A DNA stretch of 36,527 nucleotides, taken from contig NZ_MUNF01000055.1 of assembly GCF_002154555.1 (NCBI RefSeq), positions 1 through 36,527 on the forward strand. The letters run 5' to 3'. This document shows positions 9,252 to 17,696 of the stretch, piece after piece. This DNA comes from Streptomyces murinus. GTDB lineage: Bacteria > Actinomycetota > Actinomycetes > Streptomycetales > Streptomycetaceae. Positions within the stretch are counted from its first letter, which is position 1; every line of letters begins with the position of its first letter. The notes below the pieces were generated by a model that ran no database searches, was not told where the DNA came from, and saw only the letters and a program-made list of their open reading frames with translations. Both the position numbers and the translations under genes were made by a program.

Positions 9252-9982
9252 TCGGCGCCGCCCTGCCGCAGGACATAGCCGACGCCCCGCACGGTGTGCA
9301 CCAGCCGGGGCTCCCCGCCCGCCTCGGTCTTGCGGCGCAGGTACATCACGTACACGTCCAGGGAGTTGGAGGACGGCTCGAAGTCGAAGCCCCAGACCGC
9401 CTTGAGGATCTGCTCCCGGGTGAGGACCTGGCGCGGGTGCGCCATGAACATCTCCAGGAGCGTGAACTCGGTGCGGGTCAGCTCGACCTGCCGGCCGCCC
9501 CGGGTGACCTCCCGGGTCGCGAGGTCCATGCGCAGATCGCCGAAGGTGAGGGCCTCGTCCGCCTGGGCCGCCGGGGAGACGGCGGCCGCGTAGGAGCTGC
9601 GCCGCAGCAGGGCGCGGATCCGGGCGAACAGCTCGTCCAGCTCGAAGGGCTTGACGAGGTAGTCGTCGGCGCCCGCGTCCAGGCCGGTCACCCGGTCGCC
9701 GACCGTGTCGCGGGCGGTGAGCATGAGGATCGGGAGGGTGTCCCCGCCGCCGCGGATACGGCGGGCCGCCGTCAGACCGTCCATCCGGGGCATCTGGATG
9801 TCCAGGACGACCAGGTCCGGCTGGTACGCCGCGGCCTTCTCCAGCGCGTCCGCGCCGTCGACGGCGACCTCCGTGTCGTACCCCTCGAAGGCGAGAGAGC
9901 GCTGGAGCGCCTCGCGTACGGCCGGCTCGTCGTCGACGATCAGGATGCGCTGGGTGTCACGGTCGCCTTCGGCGGGGCTCAT
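9248..9982 (-). CDS. OmpR-family response regulator
   Basis: A 244-residue response regulator paired with the kinase it overlaps. Receiver domain about 12-125: acidic pocket D17/D18, phospho-acceptor D61 in [13 protein letters not shown], the Thr in MLTARD, and Lys in [10 protein letters not shown]. Winged-helix DNA-binding domain about 145-240 with [16 protein letters not shown] and [13 protein letters not shown] start it at the ATG at 9982, which has AAGGAA nine bases upstream. An open frame continues upstream through the 9-bp repeat tract and would encode a [10 protein letters not shown] extension; no other member of this family that I know has one, so I exclude it. Confidence 0.95.
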   Translation of the reverse strand: MSPAEGDRDTQRILIVDDEPAVREALQRSLAFEGYDTEVAVDGADALEKAAAYQPDLVVLDIQMPRMDGLTAARRIRGGGDTLPILMLTARDTVGDRVTGLDAGADDYLVKPFELDELFARIRALLRRSSYAAAVSPAAQADEALTFGDLRMDLATREVTRGGRQVELTRTEFTLLEMFMAHPRQVLTREQILKAVWGFDFEPSSNSLDVYVMYLRRKTEAGGEPRLVHTVRGVGYVLRQGGAE

Positions 9983-10029
9983 GCTCGCGATTCCTTGTGG
10001 AGATGGGTCGTGTGGTGGGGGTTGTCCGT

Positions 10030-10083
10030 GTTCGGGCCGTTCAGGCTGTTCGGGTCGTTCAGGTCGTTCAGGTCGTTCGGGCG
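10030..10083. repeat. Six tandem 9-bp repeats upstream of the response regulator
   Basis: Units begin at 10030, 10039, 10048, 10057, 10066 and 10075 and read GTTC(A/G)GG followed by two variable bases, for example GTTCAGGTC. The array sits about 50-100 bp upstream of the response-regulator start. It could be a simple minisatellite or a phased set of binding sites. Confidence 0.85.
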
Positions 10084-10144
10084 TCTTGGTGACGTGCCCT
10101 CCAGCCTCCCATGGTGCCGGGCCGGGAGGCACGGATGCCAAGGG

Positions 10145-10393
10145 TCAGGCCGTCATGGCCGCGAGATTGCGCATCGCGGTCAGCCGGTGCAGCGGCACCT
10201 TGTGGCCCCGGCGGTGATGCCGGTCCGCGGAGCTGCGGCGCAGCCCCATCAGCTGCGGGACGGGTGCCGGGACGATCTCCGCGGCGCGGGGTTCGGGGGC
10301 GGCCGGCGTGTGCAGTCGGCGCGCCACCGCGAGGGCGACGGTGAGGTCGGCCGGGCCGAGGCCCGCTTCCCGGTGGAAAGTCAGCTGGATCAT
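10145..10393 (-). CDS. Small basic hypothetical protein
   Basis: An 82-residue ORF between the protease gene and the two-component operon on the same strand. The ATG at 10393 is preceded by GGAGGAAC with ideal spacing, which is the main support for a real gene. The N-terminal half (MIQLTFHREAGLGPADLTV) looks like an ordered segment, and the C-terminal half is rich in Arg and His (RRSSADRHHRRGHK). There is no signal peptide, membrane helix or recognised domain. It may be cotranscribed with the regulator pair. I do not recognise it. Confidence 0.6.
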   Translation of the reverse strand: MIQLTFHREAGLGPADLTVALAVARRLHTPAAPEPRAAEIVPAPVPQLMGLRRSSADRHHRRGHKVPLHRLTAMRNLAAMTA

Positions 10394-10489
10394 GATGTTC
10401 CTCCAGACACCCCGAGTGACGCTGAAAGGCCCTGGTGAGGACCGGGTCAGGACCCGATGGGGCCCTTGGTTCCGCCCTTGGTCCCGTTC

Positions 10490-11539
10490 TTAGTTCCGCC
10501 CGCCGGACCGCAGCTTGGCCAGGTCGGACTTGACCGTGTTGACGGGGATCGCGAAGCCGAGGCCGATGCTGCCCGCGTCCGAGGACGAGGACGCCTGCTG
10601 GCTCGACGAGTACATCGCGGCGTTGATGCCGATGATGTTGCCGGCCGCGTCGATCAGCGCGCCGCCGGAGTTGCCGGGGTTGAGGGAGGCGTCCGTCTGG
10701 ATCGCCTTGTACGTGGTGGTGGACGAGCCGGTGTCGCCGTTGAAGTTGCGGCCGCCGAACTGGAACGGCCAGCTTCCGTCGCCGCCCTGGCCCTGCGCCT
10801 GGCTCTCGTCGGTGGGCACGGTGACATCCCGGTCGAGCGCCGAGACGATGCCGCTGGTGACGGTGCCGGTCAGGCCCTCGGGCGAGCCGATCGCCACGAC
10901 CGAGTCGCCGACCTGCACCCCGCTGGAGTCGCCGAGGGTCGCCGCCCGCAGCCCCGAGGCGCCCTGGAGCTTGATCAGCGCGAGGTCCTTGGAGCTGTCG
11001 GTGCCCACCACGTCGGCGGTGTAGCTGTGCCCGTCGCTGGTGCGCACCTTGACCGACTGCGCGCCCGCGATGACGTGGTTGTTGGTGACGATCTCGCCGT
11101 TCGACGAGATGACCACGCCGGAGCCGGTGGAGGAGCCGTTGTCGAGGGTGGCGTTGATCTCCACCACGCTCGGGCTGACCGCGGCCGCGATCGCGGCGAC
11201 GTCGCCCTTCTTGCCGGCCGGCACCACGGCGGTGCTGGTCCCGGTGGCCGTCACGTCGTTCTTGCCGGCCAGCTCCTGGAAGCCGTACGCGGTGGCGCCG
11301 CCGACCGCCGCCGCCACGATCGCGACCGCCGCGAGGAGGGCGACGGAACCCCGGGCCCGCCTGCGCCGCGGCTCCGGCTCCGGTCCGGCGGCCGGCAGCG
11401 GCGAGGCGGCCGTCGGCTCGTACGCCGGCGGGGGCGGCCACTCCGGGTTCACGGGAGCGGAGTAGCCGTGACTCTGACTGTAGGGACCCTGCGGGTCGTC
11501 GTAGTCGTACTCGCCGCTGCGGCGGAAGCTCTCGGTCAT
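10490..11539 (-). CDS. Membrane-anchored HtrA/trypsin-like serine protease, no PDZ domain
   Basis: A 349-residue protein. A Pro/Tyr-rich cytoplasmic N-terminus and an RRRRARG stop-transfer signal precede one transmembrane helix at about 65-86; the rest faces outside. The S1C/HtrA catalytic triad is H155 (TNNHVIAG), D185 (SSKDLALIKL) and S291 (NPGNSGGALI). An insert of about 40 residues rich in Gly, Gln and Asn lies near 243-278. Unlike standard HtrA proteins it stops right after the protease domain, with no PDZ. I use the ATG at 11539 (MTESFRRSG) on likeness to relatives; the in-frame ATG at 11563 has a better AGGAAG ribosome-binding site and would add eight residues. It probably handles misfolded exported proteins and may be tied to the two-component system downstream. 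Confidence 0.9.
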   Translation of the reverse strand: MTESFRRSGEYDYDDPQGPYSQSHGYSAPVNPEWPPPPAYEPTAASPLPAAGPEPEPRRRRARGSVALLAAVAIVAAAVGGATAYGFQELAGKNDVTATGTSTAVVPAGKKGDVAAIAAAVSPSVVEINATLDNGSSTGSGVVISSNGEIVTNNHVIAGAQSVKVRTSDGHSYTADVVGTDSSKDLALIKLQGASGLRAATLGDSSGVQVGDSVVAIGSPEGLTGTVTSGIVSALDRDVTVPTDESQAQGQGGDGSWPFQFGGRNFNGDTGSSTTTYKAIQTDASLNPGNSGGALIDAAGNIIGINAAMYSSSQQASSSSDAGSIGLGFAIPVNTVKSDLAKLRSGGRN

Positions 11540-11693
11540 GGAAGAAGCGTCCCCGGCGACCATGAGAGCTTCCTGAGTGCTCGCTGAGAAGCCCGGCAGA
11601 ACCTCGTTTGCCCGATATAAAGACGTCTCTCGGCGCTCGGCGAGGGCTCTCAGCAACCGTTAAGAAGCGGCTCTTGAGGACCCGACGACGTTG

Positions 11694-12719
11694 TCAGTGC
11701 TCGCATCCGCAGGAGGGGCGCACCACCAGGCGGGAGGGGAACGTCTTCAGCCGCTCGCGCCGGGATCCGGCGACCCGCAGCCCGTCGTCCAGCACCAGGT
11801 CGACCGCGGCCCGCGCCATCGCCGAGCGGTCGGAGGCGACCGTGGTCAGCGGCGGATCGGCGAACGCGGCCTCCTTGATGTCGTCGAAGCCCGCCACGGC
11901 CAGCTCCCCTGGCACGTCCAGGCGCAGCTCGCGGGCGGCCCGCAGCACGCCGATCGCCTGGTCGTCGGTGGAGCAGAACATCGCCGGGGGCCGGCGGGGC
12001 CCGGACAGGATCTCCAGGGCCGCGCGATAGGCGTCGTACCGGTTGTACGGCGCCTCGAACAGCCGGCCCTCGGTGCTCAGGCCCGCCTCGGCCATGGCCC
12101 GCCTCCAGCCCTCGACGTGGTCGGAGACCGGGTCACCGATGGCGGGGGTGTCCGCGGTGCCGCCCATGCAGGCGACGTAGGGGTGGCCGTGCTCCAGCAG
12201 ATGGCGCACGGCGAGCTGGGCGCCGCCGAGGTCGTCCGTCACCACGGCGACGTCGTCGATGGCCTCGGGCCGCTCGTGCAGCAGCACCACGCGGGCGTCC
12301 CAGGCGTCGATCTCGGCGGCGGCCTGGTCGTTGAGCGCGTGGCTGACCAGGATCAGACCGGAGACCCGCATCCCGAGGAAGGCCCGCAGATAGTGGACCT
12401 CGCGCTCGGCGATGTAGTCGGTGTTGCCGACGAGCACCATCTTGCCGCGCTCGGAGGCCGCCTGTTCCACGGCGTGCGCCATCTCCCCGAAGAAGGGCTG
12501 GCGGGCGTCCGGGATGATCAGCCCTATGAGGTCGGTGCGCCGGGACGCCATCGCCTGGGCGACCCGGTCCGGGCGGTACCCCAGCTCCTTGATCGCGGCG
12601 AGGACACGCTCGCGCGTGGCCGGGGCGACCGGCCGGGGTCCGTTGTTGATGACATAGCTCACGACGGCGGTGGACGTCCCCGCCAGCCGCGCCACATCAT
12701 CCCGAGTCACCTTGGCCAC
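11694..12719 (-). CDS. LacI family transcriptional regulator
   Basis: A 341-residue LacI/GalR protein. The helix-turn-helix is at the extreme N-terminus ([20 protein letters not shown]) with the hinge helix near 45-58 ([20 protein letters not shown]), followed by a periplasmic-binding-protein-like effector domain (about 62-330) with the usual [19 protein letters not shown] and VAGFDDI motifs. The protein ends with CGC-EH, so the cysteines near the C-terminus are notable. The GTG at 12719 has no ribosome-binding site, but a TAGACT -10 box lies six bases upstream, so the mRNA is probably leaderless. The effector is unknown; no sugar genes are adjacent. Confidence 0.94.
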   Translation of the reverse strand: MAKVTRDDVARLAGTSTAVVSYVINNGPRPVAPATRERVLAAIKELGYRPDRVAQAMASRRTDLIGLIIPDARQPFFGEMAHAVEQAASERGKMVLVGNTDYIAEREVHYLRAFLGMRVSGLILVSHALNDQAAAEIDAWDARVVLLHERPEAIDDVAVVTDDLGGAQLAVRHLLEHGHPYVACMGGTADTPAIGDPVSDHVEGWRRAMAEAGLSTEGRLFEAPYNRYDAYRAALEILSGPRRPPAMFCSTDDQAIGVLRAARELRLDVPGELAVAGFDDIKEAAFADPPLTTVASDRSAMARAAVDLVLDDGLRVAGSRRERLKTFPSRLVVRPSCGCEH

Positions 12720-12725
12720 GCGCGG

Positions 12726-12731
12726 AGTCTA
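12726..12731 (-). promoter_or_regulatory. -10 box of a leaderless promoter for the LacI gene
   Basis: TAGACT on the minus strand, separated from the GTG start codon by six bases, which puts transcription start at or near the start codon. Confidence 0.6.
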
Positions 12732-12753
12732 CGCGGATTGACCCAGTTCGGGC

Positions 12754-12770
12754 AGGGTGTTCGGCACCCT
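12754..12770 (-). terminator. Weak hairpin downstream of glnR
   Basis: AGGGTG pairs with CACCCT around a 5-nt loop, about 100 bp past the glnR stop. The stem is short, so this is tentative. Confidence 0.3.
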
Positions 12771-12868
12771 CGCTGTGGGCGCCCCGCACCGGTCGGCGAC
12801 GCTTTCCGCACCGGGGTCGCGCGTCTGCCGCGAGGAAGTGGCGAGAAATCGTCGGAAGGTGTGGAGGA

Positions 12869-13648
12869 TCAAGCGTCCGCGTGGACCTCGGCCTCGACCG
12901 GGGCGCCGGATGCGTCCGGCTCGTCCGCCTTGGTCCGGTTCGCCTCGGCCCTGCTCTCCTCCTTGCCCCGGTCGCCCTTCTCCGGGGTAACGAATCGATA
13001 ACCGACGTTCCGTACGGTGCCGATCAGCGACTCGTGCTCCGGGCCGAGCTTGGCCCGCAGCCGCCGTACGTGCACATCGACGGTCCGGGTGCCGCCGAAG
13101 TAGTCGTAGCCCCAGACCTCCTGGAGCAGCTGGGCGCGGGTGAAGACCCGGCCCGGGTGCTGGGCGAGGTACTTCAGCAGCTCGAACTCCTTGAAGGTCA
13201 GGTCGAGGACCCTGCCCTTGAGCTTGGCGGAGTACGTCGCCTCGTCCACCGAGAGATCGCCGTTGCGGATCTCCATCGGCGAGTCGTCGTGCGTGAGCTG
13301 CTGGCGCCCCATGGCGAGCCGCAGCCGCGCCTCGACCTCGGCCGGGCCCGCGGTGTCGAGGAGCACGTCGTCCACGCCCCAGTCGGCGGTGACGGCGGCG
13401 AGGCCGCCCTCGGTGACCACGAGCAGCAGGGGACAGCCGGGACCGGTGGAGCGCAGCAGCTGGCACAGGCTGCGCACCTGCGGCAGGTCGCGGCGGCCGT
13501 CGATCAGGATGACGTCGGCACCGGGCGTGTCGACCAGGGCGGGGCCCTCGGCGGGCGCGACCCGCACATTGTGCAGAAGCAGGCCGAGGGCCGGCAGGAC
13601 TTCCGTCGACGGCTGGAGGGCGTTGGTCAGGAGCAGCAGAGAACTCAT
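12869..13648 (-). CDS. glnR: GlnR, OmpR-family nitrogen regulator
   Basis: The global nitrogen regulator of Streptomyces, controlling glnA, amtB, nirB and others. The 259-residue sequence is unmistakable: receiver-like N-terminal domain beginning [19 protein letters not shown] with [19 protein letters not shown], and a winged helix with [18 protein letters not shown] and [15 protein letters not shown]. It is an orphan, atypical receiver: the acidic pocket of true phospho-receivers is incomplete, matching the known phosphorylation-independent dimer. The ATG at 13648 has a GGAGGAA ribosome-binding site nine bases upstream. After the winged helix comes a charged, Glu/Lys/Ala-rich tail of about 35 residues that is variable in the family. 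No partner kinase is nearby. Confidence 0.97.
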   Translation of the reverse strand: MSSLLLLTNALQPSTEVLPALGLLLHNVRVAPAEGPALVDTPGADVILIDGRRDLPQVRSLCQLLRSTGPGCPLLLVVTEGGLAAVTADWGVDDVLLDTAGPAEVEARLRLAMGRQQLTHDDSPMEIRNGDLSVDEATYSAKLKGRVLDLTFKEFELLKYLAQHPGRVFTRAQLLQEVWGYDYFGGTRTVDVHVRRLRAKLGPEHESLIGTVRNVGYRFVTPEKGDRGKEESRAEANRTKADEPDASGAPVEAEVHADA

Positions 13649-13827
13649 ACGTCTGGTTCCTCCTCGGTCCCTGCGAGAACTGTGCGGACGGGCACTGCTC
13701 TGCGTTCCCGAAGGCCCGTACACCGGGGGACGCCGAGGGAGTCCCGCTCCGTATACAACGCTTCCGAAAGCACAAAAGGACCCGGTGGCAACGCTGCCCG
13801 AGTCCTCTGCCCAGCAGAATAGCCCAC
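13649..13827. promoter_or_regulatory. Divergent promoter region, glnR / hydrolase
   Basis: This 179-bp gap carries promoters in both directions. For the plus-strand hydrolase, CAGAAT at 13815-13820 ends seven bases before the ATG and could be a leaderless -10 box. The minus-strand glnR promoter could not be pinned down; the lower-GC stretch near 13750-13785 (GTATACAACG, AGCACAAAAGG) is the best place. Confidence 0.45.
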
Positions 13828-14652
13828 ATGAGCAATCGCCCGGCAGGACATGTGGCACGTTCCACCGTACGTCCGGATGACGAGACAGGCAGACCAGGCC
13901 CTGTCCGGACATACCTGCGCACGGCGGACGGCGTTCCGGTCGAGGTCGTATACGACCCGGGGGCGGCCGTATACGACCCGGACGCCCCGGTGCTGGTGAT
14001 CGCGCACGGTTTCACCGGGGACGTGGATCGCCCGCATGTGCGAAGGGTGGCGGCCGGGCTGGCCCGTTACGGCGCCGTCGTGACCTTCTCCTTCCGGGGC
14101 CACGGACGCTCGGGCGGGCGTTCCACGGTCGGCGACAAGGAGGTCCTCGACCTCGCCGCCGCACTCGCGTGGGCGCGCGGCTTCGGGCACGCGCGGGTGG
14201 CGACCGTCGGCTTCTCCATGGGCGCCTCGGTGGTGCTGCGGCACGCGGCCCTGCACCCGGGCACGGTGGACGCGGTGGCCGCGGTCAGCTCGCCCGCCCG
14301 CTGGTACTACCGGGGCACCGCCCCCATGCGCCGGCTGCACTGGCTGGTCACCCGCCCCGAGGGCCGCCTGGTCGGCCGCTACGGTCTGCGTACCCGTATC
14401 CACCACCGCGACTGGGACCCCATACCGCTCTCTCCCGTCGAGGCGGTCCCCCTGATCGCCCCGACGCCCCTGCTGATCGTGCACGGCGACCGCGACGGCT
14501 ACTTCCCGCTCGACCACCCGCGGATGCTCGCCGACGCCTCCGGCGGCCACGCCGAACTGTGGCTGGAGCCGGGCATGGGCCATGCGGAGCACGCCGCGGA
14601 CGACGCCCTGGTGGACCGCATCGGGGACTGGGCCGCCCGCCGCTCCGGCTAG
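13828..14652 (+). CDS. Alpha/beta hydrolase
   Basis: A 274-residue alpha/beta-hydrolase-fold enzyme, probably a cytoplasmic esterase or lipase-like protein. The oxyanion region is VIAHGFTGD (58-65), the nucleophile elbow is G128-F-S130-M-G, the acid is D221 or D223 in [10 protein letters not shown], and the catalytic His is H252 in [14 protein letters not shown] repeat near residues 43-52 arises from a 13-bp direct repeat in the DNA (GTATACGACCCGG). There is no signal peptide. The ATG lacks a ribosome-binding site, consistent with a leaderless transcript. It is divergent from glnR and followed by the MoaD-like gene. Confidence 0.9.
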   Translation: MSNRPAGHVARSTVRPDDETGRPGPVRTYLRTADGVPVEVVYDPGAAVYDPDAPVLVIAHGFTGDVDRPHVRRVAAGLARYGAVVTFSFRGHGRSGGRSTVGDKEVLDLAAALAWARGFGHARVATVGFSMGASVVLRHAALHPGTVDAVAAVSSPARWYYRGTAPMRRLHWLVTRPEGRLVGRYGLRTRIHHRDWDPIPLSPVEAVPLIAPTPLLIVHGDRDGYFPLDHPRMLADASGGHAELWLEPGMGHAEHAADDALVDRIGDWAARRSG

Positions 14653-14703
14653 CCTGGCTCCCGTTACTTACTGACTTTTACCAGCCGTCGATTGAGGAAC
14701 CAG

Positions 14704-14958
14704 ATGCCCAAGGTCACGGTGCGCTACTGGGCCGCCGCCAAGGCCGCGGCCGGGGTCGCCGAGGAGCCGTACGACGCGGCCACCCTCGCCGACGCGCTCA
14801 CCGCCGTGCGCGCCCGGCACCCCGGTGAACTCACCCGCGTGCTCCAGCGCTGCTCCTATCTGATCGACGGCGACCCCGTCGGCACGCGCGCGCATGAGAC
14901 GGTACGGCTGGCCGAGGGCGGCACGGTCGAGGTGCTCCCGCCGTTCGCAGGAGGGTGA
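14704..14958 (+). CDS. MoaD/ThiS family sulfur carrier protein
   Basis: An 84-residue ubiquitin-fold protein, beginning MPKVTVRYWAAAKAAAGVAEE and ending in the diagnostic Gly-Gly (PPFAGG, 83-84), which is adenylated and thiocarboxylated in this family. The ATG at 14704 follows GAGGAACC; an in-frame TTG at 14692 falls inside the ribosome-binding region and is unlikely. It may serve molybdopterin or another sulfur-transfer pathway. No MoaE, ThiG or E1-like gene is adjacent, so the pathway is open. It is followed four bases later by the membrane-protein gene, with shared transcription likely. Confidence 0.9.
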   Translation: MPKVTVRYWAAAKAAAGVAEEPYDAATLADALTAVRARHPGELTRVLQRCSYLIDGDPVGTRAHETVRLAEGGTVEVLPPFAGG

Positions 14959-14962
14959 GTCG

Positions 14963-16246
14963 ATGACCGACCAGCCGTATCAGGGCGGCCCGTACGAGGG
15001 CTACGACCCCTACCAGCAGCAGCCCGCGCCGCCGCAGGACTGGCAGGGCACCGCATCGCAGGGCGCCCAGGGGGGCCCCGACCCGCAGTCCACCCAGACC
15101 TGGCAGGGCCAGACCTGGGAGACCCAGACCCACGCACCGGTCCAGGCGGCGGCGGAGGCGACGGCGTACCTGCCGCCGGTGACGGGGTATCCGCAGCAGG
15201 GGCAGTACCAGCAGGGCGAGGGGTTCGCGGGAGCGCAGGCCCAGCCGCAGTACCAGCAGGCCGGACAGCCCCAGCAGCAGTACCAGCAGATGGGCCACCC
15301 CGGCCCCCAGCCGATGGCCCAGCCGCAGCCGTACCCGCAGTCGGCGACGCCGATGCCGCAGCCGTACCCGACGGCGGGACCCGCGTCGGCCGCCCCCGCA
15401 GTCGCCCCCGCCGCAGGGGACCGCACCGCCGAGGAACCGTCCGGTGACGCGCCCTCCTACGGCCCCGCGACGCTCGCCGGCAACTCCCGGATCACCGACG
15501 CGCAGCGGGCCCGCCTGGAGGGCCGTTCGCCGATCATCGAGCCCGGGATGCAGCCGGCGCTGCTCACCGCGCTGCTCGGTCTGCTGCTGGCCGCGGCGGC
15601 GGGCCTCGGCTCGTACGCGCTGGCCGTCCCGCTGGTGCTGCTCCAGGCGGTGACGGCGGCGGGCTGGTTCCGGCTGAACGGCATGTGGCCGGCCCGGCAG
15701 GGCATCGCGCTGGCGTTCCTGGGCGGACTCGCGGCCGACGTGGCGGTACTGGCCGCGGGCCGCGGCAACGCGCCCGCCGCGATCCTTGGCACCCTCGGCG
15801 TCTGGGTCCTGCTCTCCCTGGTCCTCCAGCTCCGCTCGCACGCCTCGCCGGACGAGCGGATGTACGGCCTGATGGCGACGGTCGCCTCCGCGGCCCTGGC
15901 GATCCTGGCCACCGGCTACCTGGGCGCCGACCCGCACGCGGTCTCGGTGGGCGCGGCCGCGGTGGCGGTCGCCTCGCTGGCGCGTGCGCTGCCGCTGCCG
16001 ACCCCGGCGTCGGTCGTGGTCGCGCTGCTCGCCGCGGCGGGCGCGGGCATCGCGGTGGGCGGCATGACCGGCCTCGGCACGCAGGGCGCCCTGCTCGGTG
16101 CCCTGGCCGGCGCGTGCGCCCTGGTCGGCCACCGGGTCGCCGGCTACGACTACCCCTCCCGCTTCGTCCACTTCACCGCGGGCGTCGCCCTGCCGCTGTC
16201 GGCGGCGGCGCCGGTGGTGTGGGCGTTGGGACGGGTGCTGGGTTAG
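14963..16246 (+). CDS. Multi-pass membrane protein with Gln/Pro/Tyr-rich N-terminus
   Basis: A 427-residue protein. The first 190 or so residues are low-complexity, dominated by Gln, Pro, Tyr and Gly (repeated QPQPYPQ, YQQ, AQPQ units) and probably cytoplasmic and disordered. From about residue 195 it becomes strongly hydrophobic with some eight predicted membrane helices in a compact array separated by short loops. The ATG at 14963 has GGAGGGTG upstream. I recognise it as a conserved Streptomyces hypothetical at this spot but know no function. Neighbour genes give no clue beyond cotranscription with the MoaD-like carrier. Confidence 0.85.
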   Translation: MTDQPYQGGPYEGYDPYQQQPAPPQDWQGTASQGAQGGPDPQSTQTWQGQTWETQTHAPVQAAAEATAYLPPVTGYPQQGQYQQGEGFAGAQAQPQYQQAGQPQQQYQQMGHPGPQPMAQPQPYPQSATPMPQPYPTAGPASAAPAVAPAAGDRTAEEPSGDAPSYGPATLAGNSRITDAQRARLEGRSPIIEPGMQPALLTALLGLLLAAAAGLGSYALAVPLVLLQAVTAAGWFRLNGMWPARQGIALAFLGGLAADVAVLAAGRGNAPAAILGTLGVWVLLSLVLQLRSHASPDERMYGLMATVASAALAILATGYLGADPHAVSVGAAAVAVASLARALPLPTPASVVVALLAAAGAGIAVGGMTGLGTQGALLGALAGACALVGHRVAGYDYPSRFVHFTAGVALPLSAAAPVVWALGRVLG

Positions 16247-16272
16247 CCGCCGGTCGCGAACGGCTCCCGCTC

Positions 16273-17469
16273 TCATACGGCAGGCCGGACGGCCCACGCC
16301 TCATGCGCCGGGTCGTCCAGCCAGGCCCGTTGTCCGCCCCGGGCGTCGGCCGTGAGCCCGAACCGGGTCACGTCCGGCGATCCCCGGTCCTTCCACCACC
16401 GATAGGCATCCGTCACCTCGTCCCACAGACGCCGGGGCCCCGACTGCCAGACGGTGGCGTCCCGTTGTCCGTCGCGGAACAGTACGCAGGCCCAGGACAG
16501 GTCGGTCAGGCCGTAGAACCAGACGGGACGCGCGCCCTCGCGTTTGTCCGCCGCGGCCTGTCGGCACCGGGGCACCCGGAGGCCGAGCACGAAAGGGAGG
16601 TCCGTGAGGCGTCCCGTGACGAACTCCTCCTCGGTCAGGGAAGTCGTCGTCCGCTTCGCGTCGTCCAGAGGGCCGGCCGACAGATAGGCGTCATGGTCGA
16701 TCGCCGGGCCGCGCTGGGATCGGAGCTTCATGAACTCCACGGACCGGGTGAAGCGGCCCGTGGCCTTCCCGTCCCCGACCGTCAGGCGGGCCACGGCGTC
16801 CGCGTTGCCGTAGGCCGTGCCCCAGGGCGCGAGGATGATCCCGCCGGGGCGCGTCTGCCTGATCCAGGCGGTGGGCACTCGACGGATGCCGACCGTGGCG
16901 AGCACACGGTCGTACGGCGCCCCGCCCGGGTGCCCCTCGAACCCGTCCCCCACGATCACCTCCGGGTACAGCCCCTGGCGGCACAGCCGGTCGCGGGCAG
17001 CCGCGGAGACGGCCCGGTCCACGTCGACGGTCGTGACGTGGTGGCGTCCGAGGCGGTGCGTCAGCGCGCCGGCCGTCTCGCCAGTGCCCGTGCCCACGTC
17101 CAGGACGCGCATGCCGTCCTCGACCGCCAGGTCCTGGAGCAGGCCGTAGACCACGGACGGCATGGACGAGGAGCTGGTGGACAGCCTGCCCGGTTCCGTC
17201 CCCCGGTGCGCGCCGTCGTCCCACTGGATGACGACGGGGACGTTGCTGTCGGCCGCCGCGTACCAGCCGTCCGGATCATCCCGCCTGTCCACGGTGGCGC
17301 TCGCGCCGGTCGTCATGTCGTAGGGCCACATGAGGTCCGGGAGAAACGCGGCCCGGTCGACCGCCGCGAACGTCGGCGCCCAGTCCGAGGACAACACACC
17401 GGATTCCACGAGGATCCGCCCCAGCTCCTTGCGGCCGGGGCGGTCCATACGCAGGGAGTCGTACGTCAC
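16273..17469 (-). CDS. PIMT-like SAM methyltransferase with C-terminal extension, RiPP-associated type
   Basis: A 398-residue member of the protein-L-isoaspartate/D-aspartate O-methyltransferase superfamily. SAM motif I is VLDVGTGTG (122-130), followed by TTVDVD (146-151) and the motif YDRVLATVGIRRVP (186-199) with QTRPGGII. Just before motif I is the TSSSSMPSVV segment (98-107) seen in PIMT homologs of RiPP clusters. Beyond the catalytic fold (to about 250) there is an extra C-terminal region of about 150 residues that ordinary repair PIMTs (about 220 aa) lack. The GTG start at 17469 overlaps the stop of a 42-codon upstream peptide gene (GTGA). In known RiPP systems such enzymes methylate an Asp of a precursor, leading to aspartimide. 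That this one does so is inference from architecture and coupling. Confidence 0.85.
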   Translation of the reverse strand: MTYDSLRMDRPGRKELGRILVESGVLSSDWAPTFAAVDRAAFLPDLMWPYDMTTGASATVDRRDDPDGWYAAADSNVPVVIQWDDGAHRGTEPGRLSTSSSSMPSVVYGLLQDLAVEDGMRVLDVGTGTGETAGALTHRLGRHHVTTVDVDRAVSAAARDRLCRQGLYPEVIVGDGFEGHPGGAPYDRVLATVGIRRVPTAWIRQTRPGGIILAPWGTAYGNADAVARLTVGDGKATGRFTRSVEFMKLRSQRGPAIDHDAYLSAGPLDDAKRTTTSLTEEEFVTGRLTDLPFVLGLRVPRCRQAAADKREGARPVWFYGLTDLSWACVLFRDGQRDATVWQSGPRRLWDEVTDAYRWWKDRGSPDVTRFGLTADARGGQRAWLDDPAHEAWAVRPAV

Positions 17470-17594
17470 TTGCGGTGCTTCCCGTCTCCCTCCGGGCTCC
17501 CGCCGTCCGGGCTGGGCGGTTCCTGCGGCGGATTCCACGGCTGACCGGGGAGGTTGTCGTCGCCGTCGGCGTACAGATCGATGCGTGTCCTCAT
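17466..17594 (-). CDS. Short Asp/Pro-rich peptide, candidate RiPP precursor
   Basis: A 42-residue ORF ending in the GTGA overlap with the methyltransferase. The ATG at 17594 has AAGGAG eight bases upstream, one of the best ribosome-binding sites in the window. The peptide has a short N-terminal part MRTRIDLYADGDDNLPG, a Pro-rich middle (PWNPPQEPPSP), and a charged C-terminus (GDGKHRK). It has three Asp-Gly pairs (D10-G11, D30-G31, D37-G38) and one Asp-Asn (D13-N14), the sequences most prone to succinimide formation and the substrates of aspartimide-forming PIMTs. There are no Cys and few Ser/Thr, so lanthionine chemistry is unlikely. No homolog is recognised. A promoter-like pair of boxes precedes it. 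Confidence 0.7.
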   Translation of the reverse strand: MRTRIDLYADGDDNLPGQPWNPPQEPPSPDGGSPEGDGKHRK

Positions 17595-17631
17595 CGTCCG
17601 TTCTCCTTGCGTTCGTCACGGACTGCCGTGA

Positions 17632-17660
17632 TCGGTACGGTAGGAGACAAAGACACTCAA
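17632..17660 (-). promoter_or_regulatory. Candidate promoter for the peptide/methyltransferase pair
   Basis: On the minus strand, TTGAGT (17660-17655) and TACCGA (17637-17632) are separated by 17 bp, giving a leader of about 30 nt before the ATG. Confidence 0.5.
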
Positions 17661-17667
17661 CTCCCAT

Positions 17668-17696
17668 GTGATTGCACGAGGTTGCACCACAATCAC
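17668..17696. promoter_or_regulatory. Inverted repeat just upstream of the peptide promoter
   Basis: GTGATTG (17668-17674) and CAATCAC (17690-17696) are reverse complements 15 bp apart, with TTGCAC repeated directly inside. It sits about 8 bp upstream of the -35 box, overlapping the end of the XRE remnant. It may be an operator for a local XRE regulator or a leftover terminator. Confidence 0.4.

Noticed and set aside
9983-10141. N-terminal extension of the response regulator encoded through the 9-bp repeats
   Set aside because: The extension is low-complexity PER/PEQ repeats, while ATG 9982 has a proper ribosome-binding site and matches the usual receiver start.
16273-17667. 464-aa version of the methyltransferase starting near 17667
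   Set aside because: The extra N-terminal 66 residues are Arg-rich and lie over the small peptide ORF and its promoter; the GTG at 17469 gives the family length and a coupled start.
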